Shown: positions 46,112 to 54,262 of the stretch, piece after piece | Layout: each line of letters starts with the position of its first letter | Position numbering within the stretch: position 1 is the stretch's first letter | Assembly: GCF_000426505.1 (NCBI RefSeq) | Contig: NZ_AUFM01000011.1 | Coordinates: forward strand, 372,001 to 436,000 | DNA: 64,000 nucleotides | Direction of reading: 5' to 3' | From: Nisaea denitrificans DSM 18348 | GTDB lineage: Bacteria; Pseudomonadota; Alphaproteobacteria; Thalassobaculales; Thalassobaculaceae | Made by a program: the position numbers and the translations under genes | The notes under the pieces: generated by a model | Told to the model about the DNA's origin: nothing | The model's database searches: none | What the model saw: the letters and a program-made list of their open reading frames with translations, nothing else

Positions 46112-46135
46112 CGGCGCGTTGCGGTGGCATGAGTT

Positions 46136-46168
46136 CAAAAAGAAGGCGCCCAGTAAAGGGCGCCTTCT
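46136..46168 (-). terminator. Terminator of the GNAT gene
   Basis: A perfect 11-bp stem, AGAAGGCGCCC with GGGCGCCTTCT, is followed on the minus strand by TTTTT. It sits between two convergent genes and could also stop the plus-strand transcript, although without a T run on that side. Confidence 0.8.
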
Positions 46169-46179
46169 GGTGTTGTGGT

Positions 46180-46626
46180 TCAGACTGACGGCATCGTCAT
46201 CCTGATTGTCATTTCTCCTGATGCATCATGCCTGTATCGCCCGGTTTCAGAGAATCCGTATCGATCATAGAAATGTCGGCCGATATGGTTCCGCTCGAAA
46301 ACCTCAACGCTTAAGGAACCTTTGAGGCCTGCTGCGTGATCCACCAGCATTTTGCCCAGTCCCTGTCCATGGCAGGAGGGGCAAAGAAACAGCCCGCCGA
46401 TTTCTGCGCCGATCAGAGCAATGAAGCCGACAGATTTTGCTTCCTGCTCCAGTATCCAGGTTTCGGCATTTGGAAGGTAAAGATTGCGCAGGTTTTCATC
46501 CTCCTGCGCGATGAAGCCGTCACTTAGAAACGGATGGGCAAGCGCGCTTGCGGACCGCCAGATCGAAACGAGGGCGTCGGTATCGCTGGATTTGTATTGT
46601 CTGATCATTGTCTGGATGATTTCCAT
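46180..46626 (-). CDS. GNAT-family N-acetyltransferase
   Basis: A 148-residue acetyltransferase of unknown substrate. It has the GNAT fold order: RQYKSSDTDALVSIWRSASA at the start, the acetyl-CoA loop CHGQGLGKMLVDHA (about residue 84), and SVEVFERNHIGRHFYDRYGF near the end. It could start at ATG 46608 (MIRQYK), which fits the family better; neither start has a strong RBS. It is a single gene, convergent with its upstream neighbour. Confidence 0.85.
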   Translation of the reverse strand: MEIIQTMIRQYKSSDTDALVSIWRSASALAHPFLSDGFIAQEDENLRNLYLPNAETWILEQEAKSVGFIALIGAEIGGLFLCPSCHGQGLGKMLVDHAAGLKGSLSVEVFERNHIGRHFYDRYGFSETGRYRHDASGEMTIRMTMPSV

Positions 46627-46953
46627 GTTTCCGCTGCCGGCAAACTGCCGGAGCGAATGTTCCGAATTATGCTGAAGTCAAACCAACAGGCGTCGCGCCG
46701 TACCGGCGCAAGCGTGATCTGTTACTGGCTTGGATGGGTGGCCACATGGCCGCCCGCATTCATCGGGACATAAAATCTCCAGTTCCGTGACGCGTTCTTA
46801 TCGGTGCACCGGTAAGGGTGCAACGGGAACAGTGATTGAAACGCACGCTATTTTGATTGCTGCAATCGCTGGTGCGACCTAATATTCATCTATACGTCTA
46901 TATGAATTATGTCGCCGTTTCTATTCCAGCCCGTGCAGACAGGAAAGCTCGTA

Positions 46954-47802
46954 ATGTCGACAACCGTTTTCATCGCCGTGATCGGGGCAGCTGTCCTGCA
47001 TGCCGCATGGAACGCCTTGGTCAAGAACGGGGCTGACAAGCTGATGGCCATGACGGCCGTCGTGCTCGGGCATTTGCCTTTCGCCTTGGCAGCCCTGCCG
47101 TTTGTCCCGCTGCCACACGCCGAAGCGCTGCCGTATCTTCTTGCCGGAATTGGGCTGCATGTCGGCTATCAGTTGTTCCTTCTCGGCTCCTACACCTTTG
47201 GCGATTTGACGCAGGTCTATCCGATCGCCCGTGGAGTGGCTCCATTGATCGTGGCAGCGGTTTCAATCGCCGTGCTCGGGGTGGAAATGAACAACATGGA
47301 GCTTTCCGCCATCTTCCTGATCGGTGCCGCCATCATCAGCCTGACGTTGGTCAGGCGGGCCGACGGACAGCGAAACGGAAAGGCGGCCGCGCTCGCCGTG
47401 GCAACGGGATGCTTCATCGCGTCCTATTCCCTCGTGGACGGGCTGGGCGCGCGCTTGGCCGGCACCTCCCTCGGTTTCTATGCCTGGCAAGCCATCGGCA
47501 ACGGTATCGTGATGTCGATATACGTGGCTATCCGCTCGACCGGCACCTTCGGTCTAATTTGGAGCGACGGGAAGAAGCTGTTCTTTGTTGGTGGTAGTGC
47601 GTCCTTCGTCGCCTATGCGACGGTCACCTGGGCCTTCACGCAGGCGCCTATTGCACTGGTAACGGCACTCCGCGAGACCAGCATCGTCTTCGCGCTGCTG
47701 ATGGGCGTTTTTTTCCTGAAGGAGCGACTGGACCTGATGAAAGTGGCCTCGACCATGACCACCCTGATCGGTGCGGTCCTGCTGCGCTTCGCGAGGTATT
47801 GA
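46954..47802 (+). CDS. EamA/DMT-family transporter
   Basis: A 282-residue inner-membrane protein with about ten hydrophobic helices in two EamA-like halves, as in drug/metabolite exporters. Features are AVLHAAWNALVKNGADKLMA near the start, a central VYPIARGVAPLIVAA motif and TAPIALV-like TQAPIALVTALRETSIVFA near the end. ATG 46954 has AGGAAAG upstream. Substrate unknown. The stop overlaps the region of the next gene's RBS, suggesting a two-gene operon. Confidence 0.88.
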   Translation: MSTTVFIAVIGAAVLHAAWNALVKNGADKLMAMTAVVLGHLPFALAALPFVPLPHAEALPYLLAGIGLHVGYQLFLLGSYTFGDLTQVYPIARGVAPLIVAAVSIAVLGVEMNNMELSAIFLIGAAIISLTLVRRADGQRNGKAAALAVATGCFIASYSLVDGLGARLAGTSLGFYAWQAIGNGIVMSIYVAIRSTGTFGLIWSDGKKLFFVGGSASFVAYATVTWAFTQAPIALVTALRETSIVFALLMGVFFLKERLDLMKVASTMTTLIGAVLLRFARY

Positions 47803-47804
47803 GG

Positions 47805-48407
47805 ATGCGTATCCTGGCATTCTCGGACTTGCACCGGAGTGTGAGCGCGACACGGAAGGTAGTCGAGGCGAGCAGTAAGGCCGATGTCTTCGTCGCCGCC
47901 GGTGATTTCGCAATTCGCGGTGAGGGCGAATCGGACACAATCGCCTTTCTGAAACAGTGCGGAAAGCCAGTCATTCTGGTCCACGGTAATCATGACCGGC
48001 CTGCGGAGGTGGCGGCGCTCTGTGCCGACTGGGTGGACGGTCACTATCTGCATGGCGGGGCCGTGACCCTGGATGGGGTCACGTTCACGGGGCTTGGCGG
48101 CGAGATTCCGCACCGGAACGATGCCGGATGGAATGTCAGCGAGAGCGAGGAACGCGCCGCAGCACTGCTGGAACAGGCCGGACCGGCGACGGTACTCGTC
48201 ACCCATGCACCGCCGTTCGGTTCGGCGGACCTGCAGAAAGACGGCTCTCATCACGGCTGTTCCGCGATCGCGGAATTTATCCGAACCAGCCAACCTGAAC
48301 TCTGTCTCTGCGGCCATATTCACCATTCCTGGGGCGAGACCGATCAGATCGGAAGAACGCGGGTGCAGAATCTCGGGCCGACCGTGAACTGGTTCGATAT
48401 CAAATGA
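47805..48407 (+). CDS. Calcineurin-like metallophosphoesterase
   Basis: A 200-residue protein with all metal-binding motifs of the family: FSDLHRS, GDFAI, GNHD, THAPP and CGHIHHSWG. It probably hydrolyses a phosphodiester or phosphomonoester; substrate unknown. It starts 2 bases after the transporter gene at ATG 47805. Confidence 0.9.
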   Translation: MRILAFSDLHRSVSATRKVVEASSKADVFVAAGDFAIRGEGESDTIAFLKQCGKPVILVHGNHDRPAEVAALCADWVDGHYLHGGAVTLDGVTFTGLGGEIPHRNDAGWNVSESEERAAALLEQAGPATVLVTHAPPFGSADLQKDGSHHGCSAIAEFIRTSQPELCLCGHIHHSWGETDQIGRTRVQNLGPTVNWFDIK

Positions 48408-48464
48408 CGGGCGGGTTGTACTAAGCATGCTTGACCGGCCCCGCCGCTCCTGTGACAAATCCCC

Positions 48465-49643
48465 ATGTTCTCGAATTTTTTCTACGAGCTGAAACGCGCC
48501 GAAGTGCCGGTCTCCGTTAAGGAGTACCTGACGCTGCTCGAGGCCGTGCAGGCGGGGCTCGCCAATTACGCGGTCACGGATTTCTACTATCTGTCCCGCG
48601 CCGCGCTGGTGAAGGACGAGCGCTATCTCGACCGCTTCGACCAGGTCTTCGGCCATGTCTTCAAGGGGCTCGAATATCTCACCGATCTGTTCGGCAAGGA
48701 CATCCCCGAGGAATGGTTGCGCAAGATGGCGGAGCTGAACCTGACCGAGGAAGAGAAGGCCGAGATCGAAGCCATGGGCGGTTGGGAAAAGCTCATGGAG
48801 ACCCTGAAGCAGCGCATGGAAGAGCAGGAGAAGCGTCACCAGGGTGGCAACAAGTGGATCGGCACGGCCGGCCGCAGCCCTTTCGGCGCCTATGGCTACA
48901 ATCCTGAAGGCGTGCGCATCGGCCAGGACGGCAACCGGCACAACAGGGCAGTCAAAGTCTGGGACAAGCGGGAGTTCCGCAATCTCGATGATTCTGTCGA
49001 GATCGGCACTCGGAACATCAAGATGGCGCTCCGCAAGCTGCGCCGCTTCGCCCGTTCCGGCACACCGACCGAACTGGATATGAGCGACACCATCCGTTCC
49101 ACCGCGCGCAATGGCGGTTATCTCGATCTGAAGATGGTACCGGAGCGGCACAACAACGTGAATGTGCTGCTGTTCCTCGATGTAGGCGGCTCCATGGACC
49201 CGTTCATCAAGGTGACGGAGGAGCTGTTCTCCGCCGCCAGGTCAGAGTTCAAGCATCTGGAATATTTCTACTTCCACAACTGCCCGTACGAGAAGGTGTG
49301 GAAGGACAACTGGCGTCGCCACACCGAGGCGACCTCGACCTGGGACGTGCTTCACACTTACGGGCCGGAATACAAGGCGATCTTCGTCGGTGATGCCTCG
49401 ATGAGCCCTTACGAGATCGCCATGCCTGGCGGTAGTGTGGAGCATATGAACCAGGAGGCGGGCGCCGCCTGGATGCAGCGTCTGACCGGCCATTTCCGGC
49501 GCACGGCCTGGCTCAACCCGACGCCCGAAAAATACTGGCACTATACCCAGTCGATCAGCATGATCCGCGACCTGATGGAGGACCGCATGTTCCCGCTCAC
49601 CCTGGACGGTCTCGACCGGGCAACGAAGGACCTGATGGCGTGA
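48465..49643 (+). CDS. CoxE-type VWA-domain protein
   Basis: A 392-residue protein of the VWA/CoxE family. The C-terminal half has the MIDAS-like motif LLFLDVGGSMDPF (about residue 230), with Gly in place of the first Ser, as is usual in this family, followed by YFYFHNCPYEKVW. The N-terminal half is helical (FFYELKRAEVPVSVKEYLTL). It is the natural partner for the MoxR ATPase at 44883. Its stop overlaps the GTG of the next gene. Confidence 0.88.
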   Translation: MFSNFFYELKRAEVPVSVKEYLTLLEAVQAGLANYAVTDFYYLSRAALVKDERYLDRFDQVFGHVFKGLEYLTDLFGKDIPEEWLRKMAELNLTEEEKAEIEAMGGWEKLMETLKQRMEEQEKRHQGGNKWIGTAGRSPFGAYGYNPEGVRIGQDGNRHNRAVKVWDKREFRNLDDSVEIGTRNIKMALRKLRRFARSGTPTELDMSDTIRSTARNGGYLDLKMVPERHNNVNVLLFLDVGGSMDPFIKVTEELFSAARSEFKHLEYFYFHNCPYEKVWKDNWRRHTEATSTWDVLHTYGPEYKAIFVGDASMSPYEIAMPGGSVEHMNQEAGAAWMQRLTGHFRRTAWLNPTPEKYWHYTQSISMIRDLMEDRMFPLTLDGLDRATKDLMA

Positions 49644-50521
49644 AGATTGACCCGTTCGACCATCGCCTGACCCCGGCCCGCGCGGATATCGCGGCCGATT
49701 TCCTCGAAGCCGATATCGATGCGCCGAAATATGTAGCGGGCGAGGCATGCCGGGTGCTGCCGGGCAGGCTGTCGGTGCGCGAGGCGCCGGACGCGGCGGC
49801 GCGGCAATCGACGGAGCTGCTCTTCAACGAGCGCTTCATCGCCTATGAGCGCGCGGATGGCTGGGCCTGGGGCCAGAACCAGAGCGACGGCTATGTCGGA
49901 TATGTCCGTGAGGACGGGCTCGGACCTGATAATGAGGCGACCTACAGTCACGAAATTCAGGCGCTCCGGAGCTATGTGTTCCCGGAGCCGGACCTGAAGA
50001 GCATCCCGCTCGACATGCTGCATCTCTCCACCCGTGTCCGGGTTTCTGAGACAGACGGCAATTATTCCAGGGTCGATTTCGATGAGACGGGCGGCTGGAT
50101 CTATACGCCGCATCTGTGTGACGTGACCGAGGTAGAACCGGACTATCTCTCGACTGCTGAGCTTTTCATGGGCGCCCCCTATGGTTGGGGCGGCCGCTCC
50201 AGCTTTGGGCTGGATTGCTCGGCTCTGGTGCAGCTGGCACTGGCACGGGCCGGGATCACCGCGCCGAGGGACAGCGACATGCAGGAAGCAGCCGTCGGCG
50301 AGATCGTCGACGGCGGGCTGGATGCGGCCCAGCCGGGCGACCTGCTGTTTACGGAAGGCCATGTCATGTTCCTGGCCGAGCCGGGCATGCTGCTGCATGC
50401 CAACGGTCACCACATGGCTGTAGCCTATGAGGGACTGGCGGATTTCATGTATCGGACCCGGGACATGGATATCCCGATCCGGACCATCCGCCGGCTGCCG
50501 TCTATTCCTGACATGGAGTAA
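49640..50521 (+). CDS. SH3-NlpC/P60 family peptidase
   Basis: A 293-residue gamma-D-glutamyl peptidase-like protein. Two SH3-like segments (RLSVREAPDAAARQSTELLF about residue 41; STRVRVSETDGNYSRVDFD about residue 133) precede an NlpC/P60 domain. That domain has catalytic Cys in SSFGLDCSALVQLAL (about residue 194), His in GHVMFLAEPG and a distal HANGHH. No signal peptide is visible. It may cleave cell-wall peptides. It starts with GTG overlapping the previous stop. Confidence 0.88.
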   Translation: MKIDPFDHRLTPARADIAADFLEADIDAPKYVAGEACRVLPGRLSVREAPDAAARQSTELLFNERFIAYERADGWAWGQNQSDGYVGYVREDGLGPDNEATYSHEIQALRSYVFPEPDLKSIPLDMLHLSTRVRVSETDGNYSRVDFDETGGWIYTPHLCDVTEVEPDYLSTAELFMGAPYGWGGRSSFGLDCSALVQLALARAGITAPRDSDMQEAAVGEIVDGGLDAAQPGDLLFTEGHVMFLAEPGMLLHANGHHMAVAYEGLADFMYRTRDMDIPIRTIRRLPSIPDME

Positions 50522-50563
50522 AGCGCCCCGGAACGGGCCAGCCGTGCCGGAGACGCCCTAGCC

Positions 50564-50941
50564 TCAGAGTGCCGCGCCGACGTCGATGCGGTTACCGTCC
50601 GGGTCTTCGAAGACGAAGGCCCGCAGACCGTAATCCTTATCCTGTAACCCTTTGACGATGCGCATGCCCGCCTGCTGACAGAGTGCGTACAGCGCATCCA
50701 CATCGTCGACCATGATATGGGCGACATTGAACGGCGCAGCCTTGTGACCGGGCTGCAATGTCAGATGCAACTCGGCCTGACCCTGTTTCAGGATCATGAA
50801 GCCGACGGGACTGCCGTTCTCGAAGACCTTCTCGAATCCCAGGACGCCGACATAGAAGTCGTGTGCTTTCTGGATTTGTTTTACGGGAAGTGTGGCGGCT
50901 ATACGGCCAAACCGTATGCCGTGAGGGGCATGCTCGCTCAT
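50564..50941 (-). CDS. VOC/glyoxalase-fold protein
   Basis: A 125-residue protein with the vicinal-oxygen-chelate fold. LPVKQIQKAHDFYVGVLGFE starts the first beta-alpha-beta unit, and FEDPDGNRIDVGAAL ends the second, as in glyoxalase/bleomycin-resistance-like proteins. His in AELHL and VAHIMVDDV may be metal ligands. Substrate unknown. Confidence 0.82.
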   Translation of the reverse strand: MSEHAPHGIRFGRIAATLPVKQIQKAHDFYVGVLGFEKVFENGSPVGFMILKQGQAELHLTLQPGHKAAPFNVAHIMVDDVDALYALCQQAGMRIVKGLQDKDYGLRAFVFEDPDGNRIDVGAAL

Positions 50942-51083
50942 CCTATGACCTCTGGTTGGGAGGGGGCAGGCGACGATACGGGCGGTGCCGGAACGTTCCC
51001 GATCTCCTGAACAAAGTGGCCGGGGCGGTGCCCGCGCTTCTTTTTAGGATGCAAGGCGGAGACCGGCAACGCCTAATCCGGTG

Positions 51084-51695
51084 TTATCCGGCTTCGAGAG
51101 GGATGCTGAGCACGAACTTCTCCGCGCCATCCTCCAGCACATGGAAGCCGTGCTGCGGCCGGTCGAGGGCGAAGCAGTCTTCCTCGCTCAGCCCGAGATA
51201 GATCCCGCGCATGATCTTGTTCACCACGCCGTGGGCGATGACGATGTGCGGTGTCTCGGCGGAGCGCAGCTCGTTCATGACCGGGATCAGCCGGTGGCGC
51301 ACCATCTCCGTGCTTTCGCCACCGGGGTGCTGGTAATGCCAGGGATCGGCCTGCCGGGCGACGGCATGCTCCGGGAAATCCCGGTCCAGTGCGTCCCAGC
51401 CGTGATAGCCGTCATGCTCGCCGAGGGTGATCTCCATCAGTCGCTCGTCGAACCGTACTGCTTCATAAGGTAGGTCCGCAGTGTCGCAGATGATGGCGGT
51501 GGTCTGCCGAGTGCGGCCGAGCGGGCTGGCGATCACGGGCAGGGCGGTCGCGCCGAGCATCTCGCCGAGCTTGCGGCCATGAGCCTCCGCCTGGCGCACG
51601 CCTGTGAGCGTGAGCGGGGAATCGAGCTGGCCCTGCAGCCGTCCCAGTCGGTTCCATACCGTCTCCCCATGCCGGATCAGGAAGATCCTGCCCAT
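51084..51695 (-). CDS. Histidine phosphatase (phosphoglycerate mutase-like)
   Basis: A 203-residue enzyme. The N-terminal catalytic motif IFLIRHGETVWNRLGRLQGQ, the acid/base region ERLMEITLGEHDG and the second catalytic His in HIVIAHGVVNKIMRG are all present. It may be a phosphatase or 2,3-bisphosphoglycerate-independent mutase-like protein; specificity cannot be told from sequence. Confidence 0.9.
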   Translation of the reverse strand: MGRIFLIRHGETVWNRLGRLQGQLDSPLTLTGVRQAEAHGRKLGEMLGATALPVIASPLGRTRQTTAIICDTADLPYEAVRFDERLMEITLGEHDGYHGWDALDRDFPEHAVARQADPWHYQHPGGESTEMVRHRLIPVMNELRSAETPHIVIAHGVVNKIMRGIYLGLSEEDCFALDRPQHGFHVLEDGAEKFVLSIPLEAG

Positions 51696-51847
51696 CTTCT
51701 TCCTCGCGTTCTGTATTCAGTGTCGTCCGGTTAATCGGGGCTAACCCGTGCCATCGGTTTTATGGGGTTGTGAGCATGGGGCAAAGAGCTAAAGTTTTCC
51801 GACACCGTGCTCCGGCCCGGCCCGCTTCCAATTGCAGGATGAAGATA

Positions 51848-53035
51848 ATGCTGATGCCCGCCGCGCCCGATTTCGGTCCGATGAACCCCCTTGTGGAGAA
51901 TCTGGAAGAGACCGGCATTGTCGAGGTCGCCCAGCATGGCTGGGATCGGCAGGGGTTGATCCCGCTCTGGTTCGGCGAAGGTGATTTGCCGACGCCTGCT
52001 TTCATCACCGAGGCTGCCGCCGATGCGATGCGCCGGGGCGAGACTTTCTATACCGATCAGCGCGGCATCCTCGATCTTCGCAAGGAGATCGCCGCCTATA
52101 TGAACCGGACCTTCGACATCGCGCTCGACACGGACCGGGTCAGCCTGACGACCGGCGGCATGTCGTCGCTCGCCATGGCAATGCAGATGATTCTGGCACC
52201 GGGCGACGAGGTGCTGGTGATCGGCCCGATCTGGCCGAACATCTATTCCACGGTGGAGATCAATGGCGGCGTCAGCACCCATGTCTCGCTCAGCCTGCGG
52301 GACGATGACTGGCATCTCGACATGGACGAGTTGTTCGCGGCCGTCACCGACAGGACCAAGGCGATCTTCGTCAACTCGCCGGGCAACCCGACGGGCTGGA
52401 TGATCGAGCAGGAGCAACAGCAGCAAATCCTCGACTTCGCCCGGGAGCGCGGCATCTGGATCATCGCGGACGAGGTCTATCACCAGCTCGTCTTCGACCG
52501 GGACGTCGCACCGTCCTTTCTGCAAATCGCCGAGGATGACGACAGACTGTTCGTCATCAACAGCTTCTCCAAATCCTGGATGATGACCGGCTGGCGGCTC
52601 GGCTGGCTGACCCACCCGGCAGCCCTCGGCCCGACCGTCGCCAAGCTGGTGCAGATCGTCACCTCCGGCGTCCCGCAATTCCTGCATCGCGGCGCCATCG
52701 TGGCGATGCGCGATGGCGATCATGTGATCAAGCAGCTGCGCGACCGTTGCCTTAAAGGCCGGGACATCGTGTTCGACCGGCTCGACGCCTGGCCCCGGAT
52801 TAGCTCCGCACGGCCGAAAGCGGCCTTCTATGCCTTCTTCACAGTCGACGGCATGGATGACTCGGTCGCGGCGTGCAAGGAGATCATCGACAAGTGTAAT
52901 GTCGGCCTCGCGCCGGGCAGCGCCTTCGGGCCGTCGGGCGAAGGTTATCTGCGGCTTTGCTACGCTTCCGCGCCGGAACGTCTGACGGCGGCGATGGATG
53001 CGCTGGAGGGTATGCTGGGCGGGCCGAAAGCGTAA
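51848..53035 (+). CDS. PLP-dependent aminotransferase, class I/II
   Basis: A fold-type I aminotransferase of about 395 residues. SPGNPTGW, the PLP lysine in INSFSKSWMMTGWRLGW and the substrate-binding Arg in GEGYLRLCYA are present. FYTDQRGILDLRKEIAAYMN is typical of aspartate/alanine-type enzymes. In-frame starts at 51770, 51839, 51848 and 51854 exist; AGGA at 51835 fits 51848 best. Substrate unknown. Confidence 0.88.
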   Translation: MLMPAAPDFGPMNPLVENLEETGIVEVAQHGWDRQGLIPLWFGEGDLPTPAFITEAAADAMRRGETFYTDQRGILDLRKEIAAYMNRTFDIALDTDRVSLTTGGMSSLAMAMQMILAPGDEVLVIGPIWPNIYSTVEINGGVSTHVSLSLRDDDWHLDMDELFAAVTDRTKAIFVNSPGNPTGWMIEQEQQQQILDFARERGIWIIADEVYHQLVFDRDVAPSFLQIAEDDDRLFVINSFSKSWMMTGWRLGWLTHPAALGPTVAKLVQIVTSGVPQFLHRGAIVAMRDGDHVIKQLRDRCLKGRDIVFDRLDAWPRISSARPKAAFYAFFTVDGMDDSVAACKEIIDKCNVGLAPGSAFGPSGEGYLRLCYASAPERLTAAMDALEGMLGGPKA

Positions 53036-53099
53036 GGCTTTGCGCCCGATTCCCGCTCCGCTATAGTCGCTTAATGACAGCGAGCCGAGGGCACCGCAT

Positions 53100-53384
53100 A
53101 TGGCACTGACACCGAGTGGACCAAGAAATGGCGGCGTAGGCGCACCGAACGGGCGTGTCCGACGCCCTGTGGTTCGACGTCCGGATGCCACCGCCCCCAC
53201 ACGTGTTGCCCAGCAGCAGCCGTTACAGATCCCAAGTAGTGCGCCGACCCCGGGCTTCCGGCTGCGCACAGCCACCACGGACGCCGAGATCGAGCGTCAG
53301 ATCAACCGGCTGATGGCTCTCCTCGCGAATGACAATATCGATCAGGATGCCCCTGCTGGCTCCTATATCAATTTCCTGATCTGA
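53100..53384 (+). CDS. Small conserved-looking protein, unknown function
   Basis: A 94-residue protein with a Pro/Arg-rich disordered N-terminal half and a structured end (ATTDAEIERQINRLMALLAN, then GSYINFLI). A GAGGG Shine-Dalgarno precedes the ATG. It lies 64 bases after the aminotransferase gene. No family recognised. Confidence 0.55.
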   Translation: MALTPSGPRNGGVGAPNGRVRRPVVRRPDATAPTRVAQQQPLQIPSSAPTPGFRLRTATTDAEIERQINRLMALLANDNIDQDAPAGSYINFLI

Positions 53385-53411
53385 AGCGGATTCTCGGGGC
53401 GGGGAGAGGGC

Positions 53412-54212
53412 ATGCTCCGGATTGCCACAGCTCAGCCCCCGATCACGTCCGATCCGGAAACGAATGCAGCGGCAATTTGTGATCTGATTCGGGAGGCGGC
53501 GGCTTCCGGCGCGGACTGCATTCATTTCCCCGAAGCGGCCCTGTCCGGCTATGTGAAAACCCAGATCAAAAGCTGGTCCGATGTCGACTGGGAAGCTCTG
53601 GACTCTTCTCTGAACGAGGTCCGCGCATGCTGTGCGGAGACCGGTGTCTGGGCCTTTGTCGGTTGCAATCATTGTCACCCCGACCTGTCGCGCCCTCTGA
53701 ACAGCCTGCATATCATTGACGGGCAGGGCCATGCCGTCGCGCGGTACGACAAGCAGTACTGTTCCAATTCGGAGATCACGGACTGGTATGCGGCGGGCAA
53801 CAAGCCGATCACGGTCGATATCAAGGGGATTCGGCTAGGCTTCCTGATCTGTATCGAAGTTCAGTTCCCGGAGCTCTTCATGGAATATGAGCGGCTTGGC
53901 GTGGACTGCCTCTGCCTGTCGTCCGGTCCTGGCCTGGAGATGTTCCGGATTCAATGTCAGGGCCATGCGGCCAGCAATTGCTTCTGGTTGAGTTACTCCG
54001 TTCCTGAAAATGAGAGCGATAAACAACCGTCCTGTTTCATAGGCCCCGACGGAGAGATTTTGGCCTCATGCGGGCGCGCCGCATCAGGCCTGGTGCTTGG
54101 TGAGATCGATCCGTCGGATGCGAAATGGGACATTCCGGTGAACAAGGCGCGGCCTTGGCGGCGCAGGGCGCGCACCGGTGAAATCTATCGCGAACACAGG
54201 TTGAAGGAATAA
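53412..54212 (+). CDS. Carbon-nitrogen hydrolase (nitrilase superfamily)
   Basis: A 266-residue amidase-like enzyme. The catalytic triad is visible: Glu in HFPEAALSGY, Lys in ARYDKQYCSN and Cys in RLGFLICIEVQFPELF. It hydrolyses an amide or carbamoyl bond; substrate unknown. Confidence 0.9.
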   Translation: MLRIATAQPPITSDPETNAAAICDLIREAAASGADCIHFPEAALSGYVKTQIKSWSDVDWEALDSSLNEVRACCAETGVWAFVGCNHCHPDLSRPLNSLHIIDGQGHAVARYDKQYCSNSEITDWYAAGNKPITVDIKGIRLGFLICIEVQFPELFMEYERLGVDCLCLSSGPGLEMFRIQCQGHAASNCFWLSYSVPENESDKQPSCFIGPDGEILASCGRAASGLVLGEIDPSDAKWDIPVNKARPWRRRARTGEIYREHRLKE

Positions 54213-54262
54213 GGGCACGTTGTCCTATTGCCGCTCTCAAGGGGCTCGGCTAACTTCCATGC

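Noticed and set aside
51731-53278. Long antisense open frame opposite the aminotransferase gene
   Set aside because: It mirrors the coding strand of a clear aminotransferase and has no start signal or family features.
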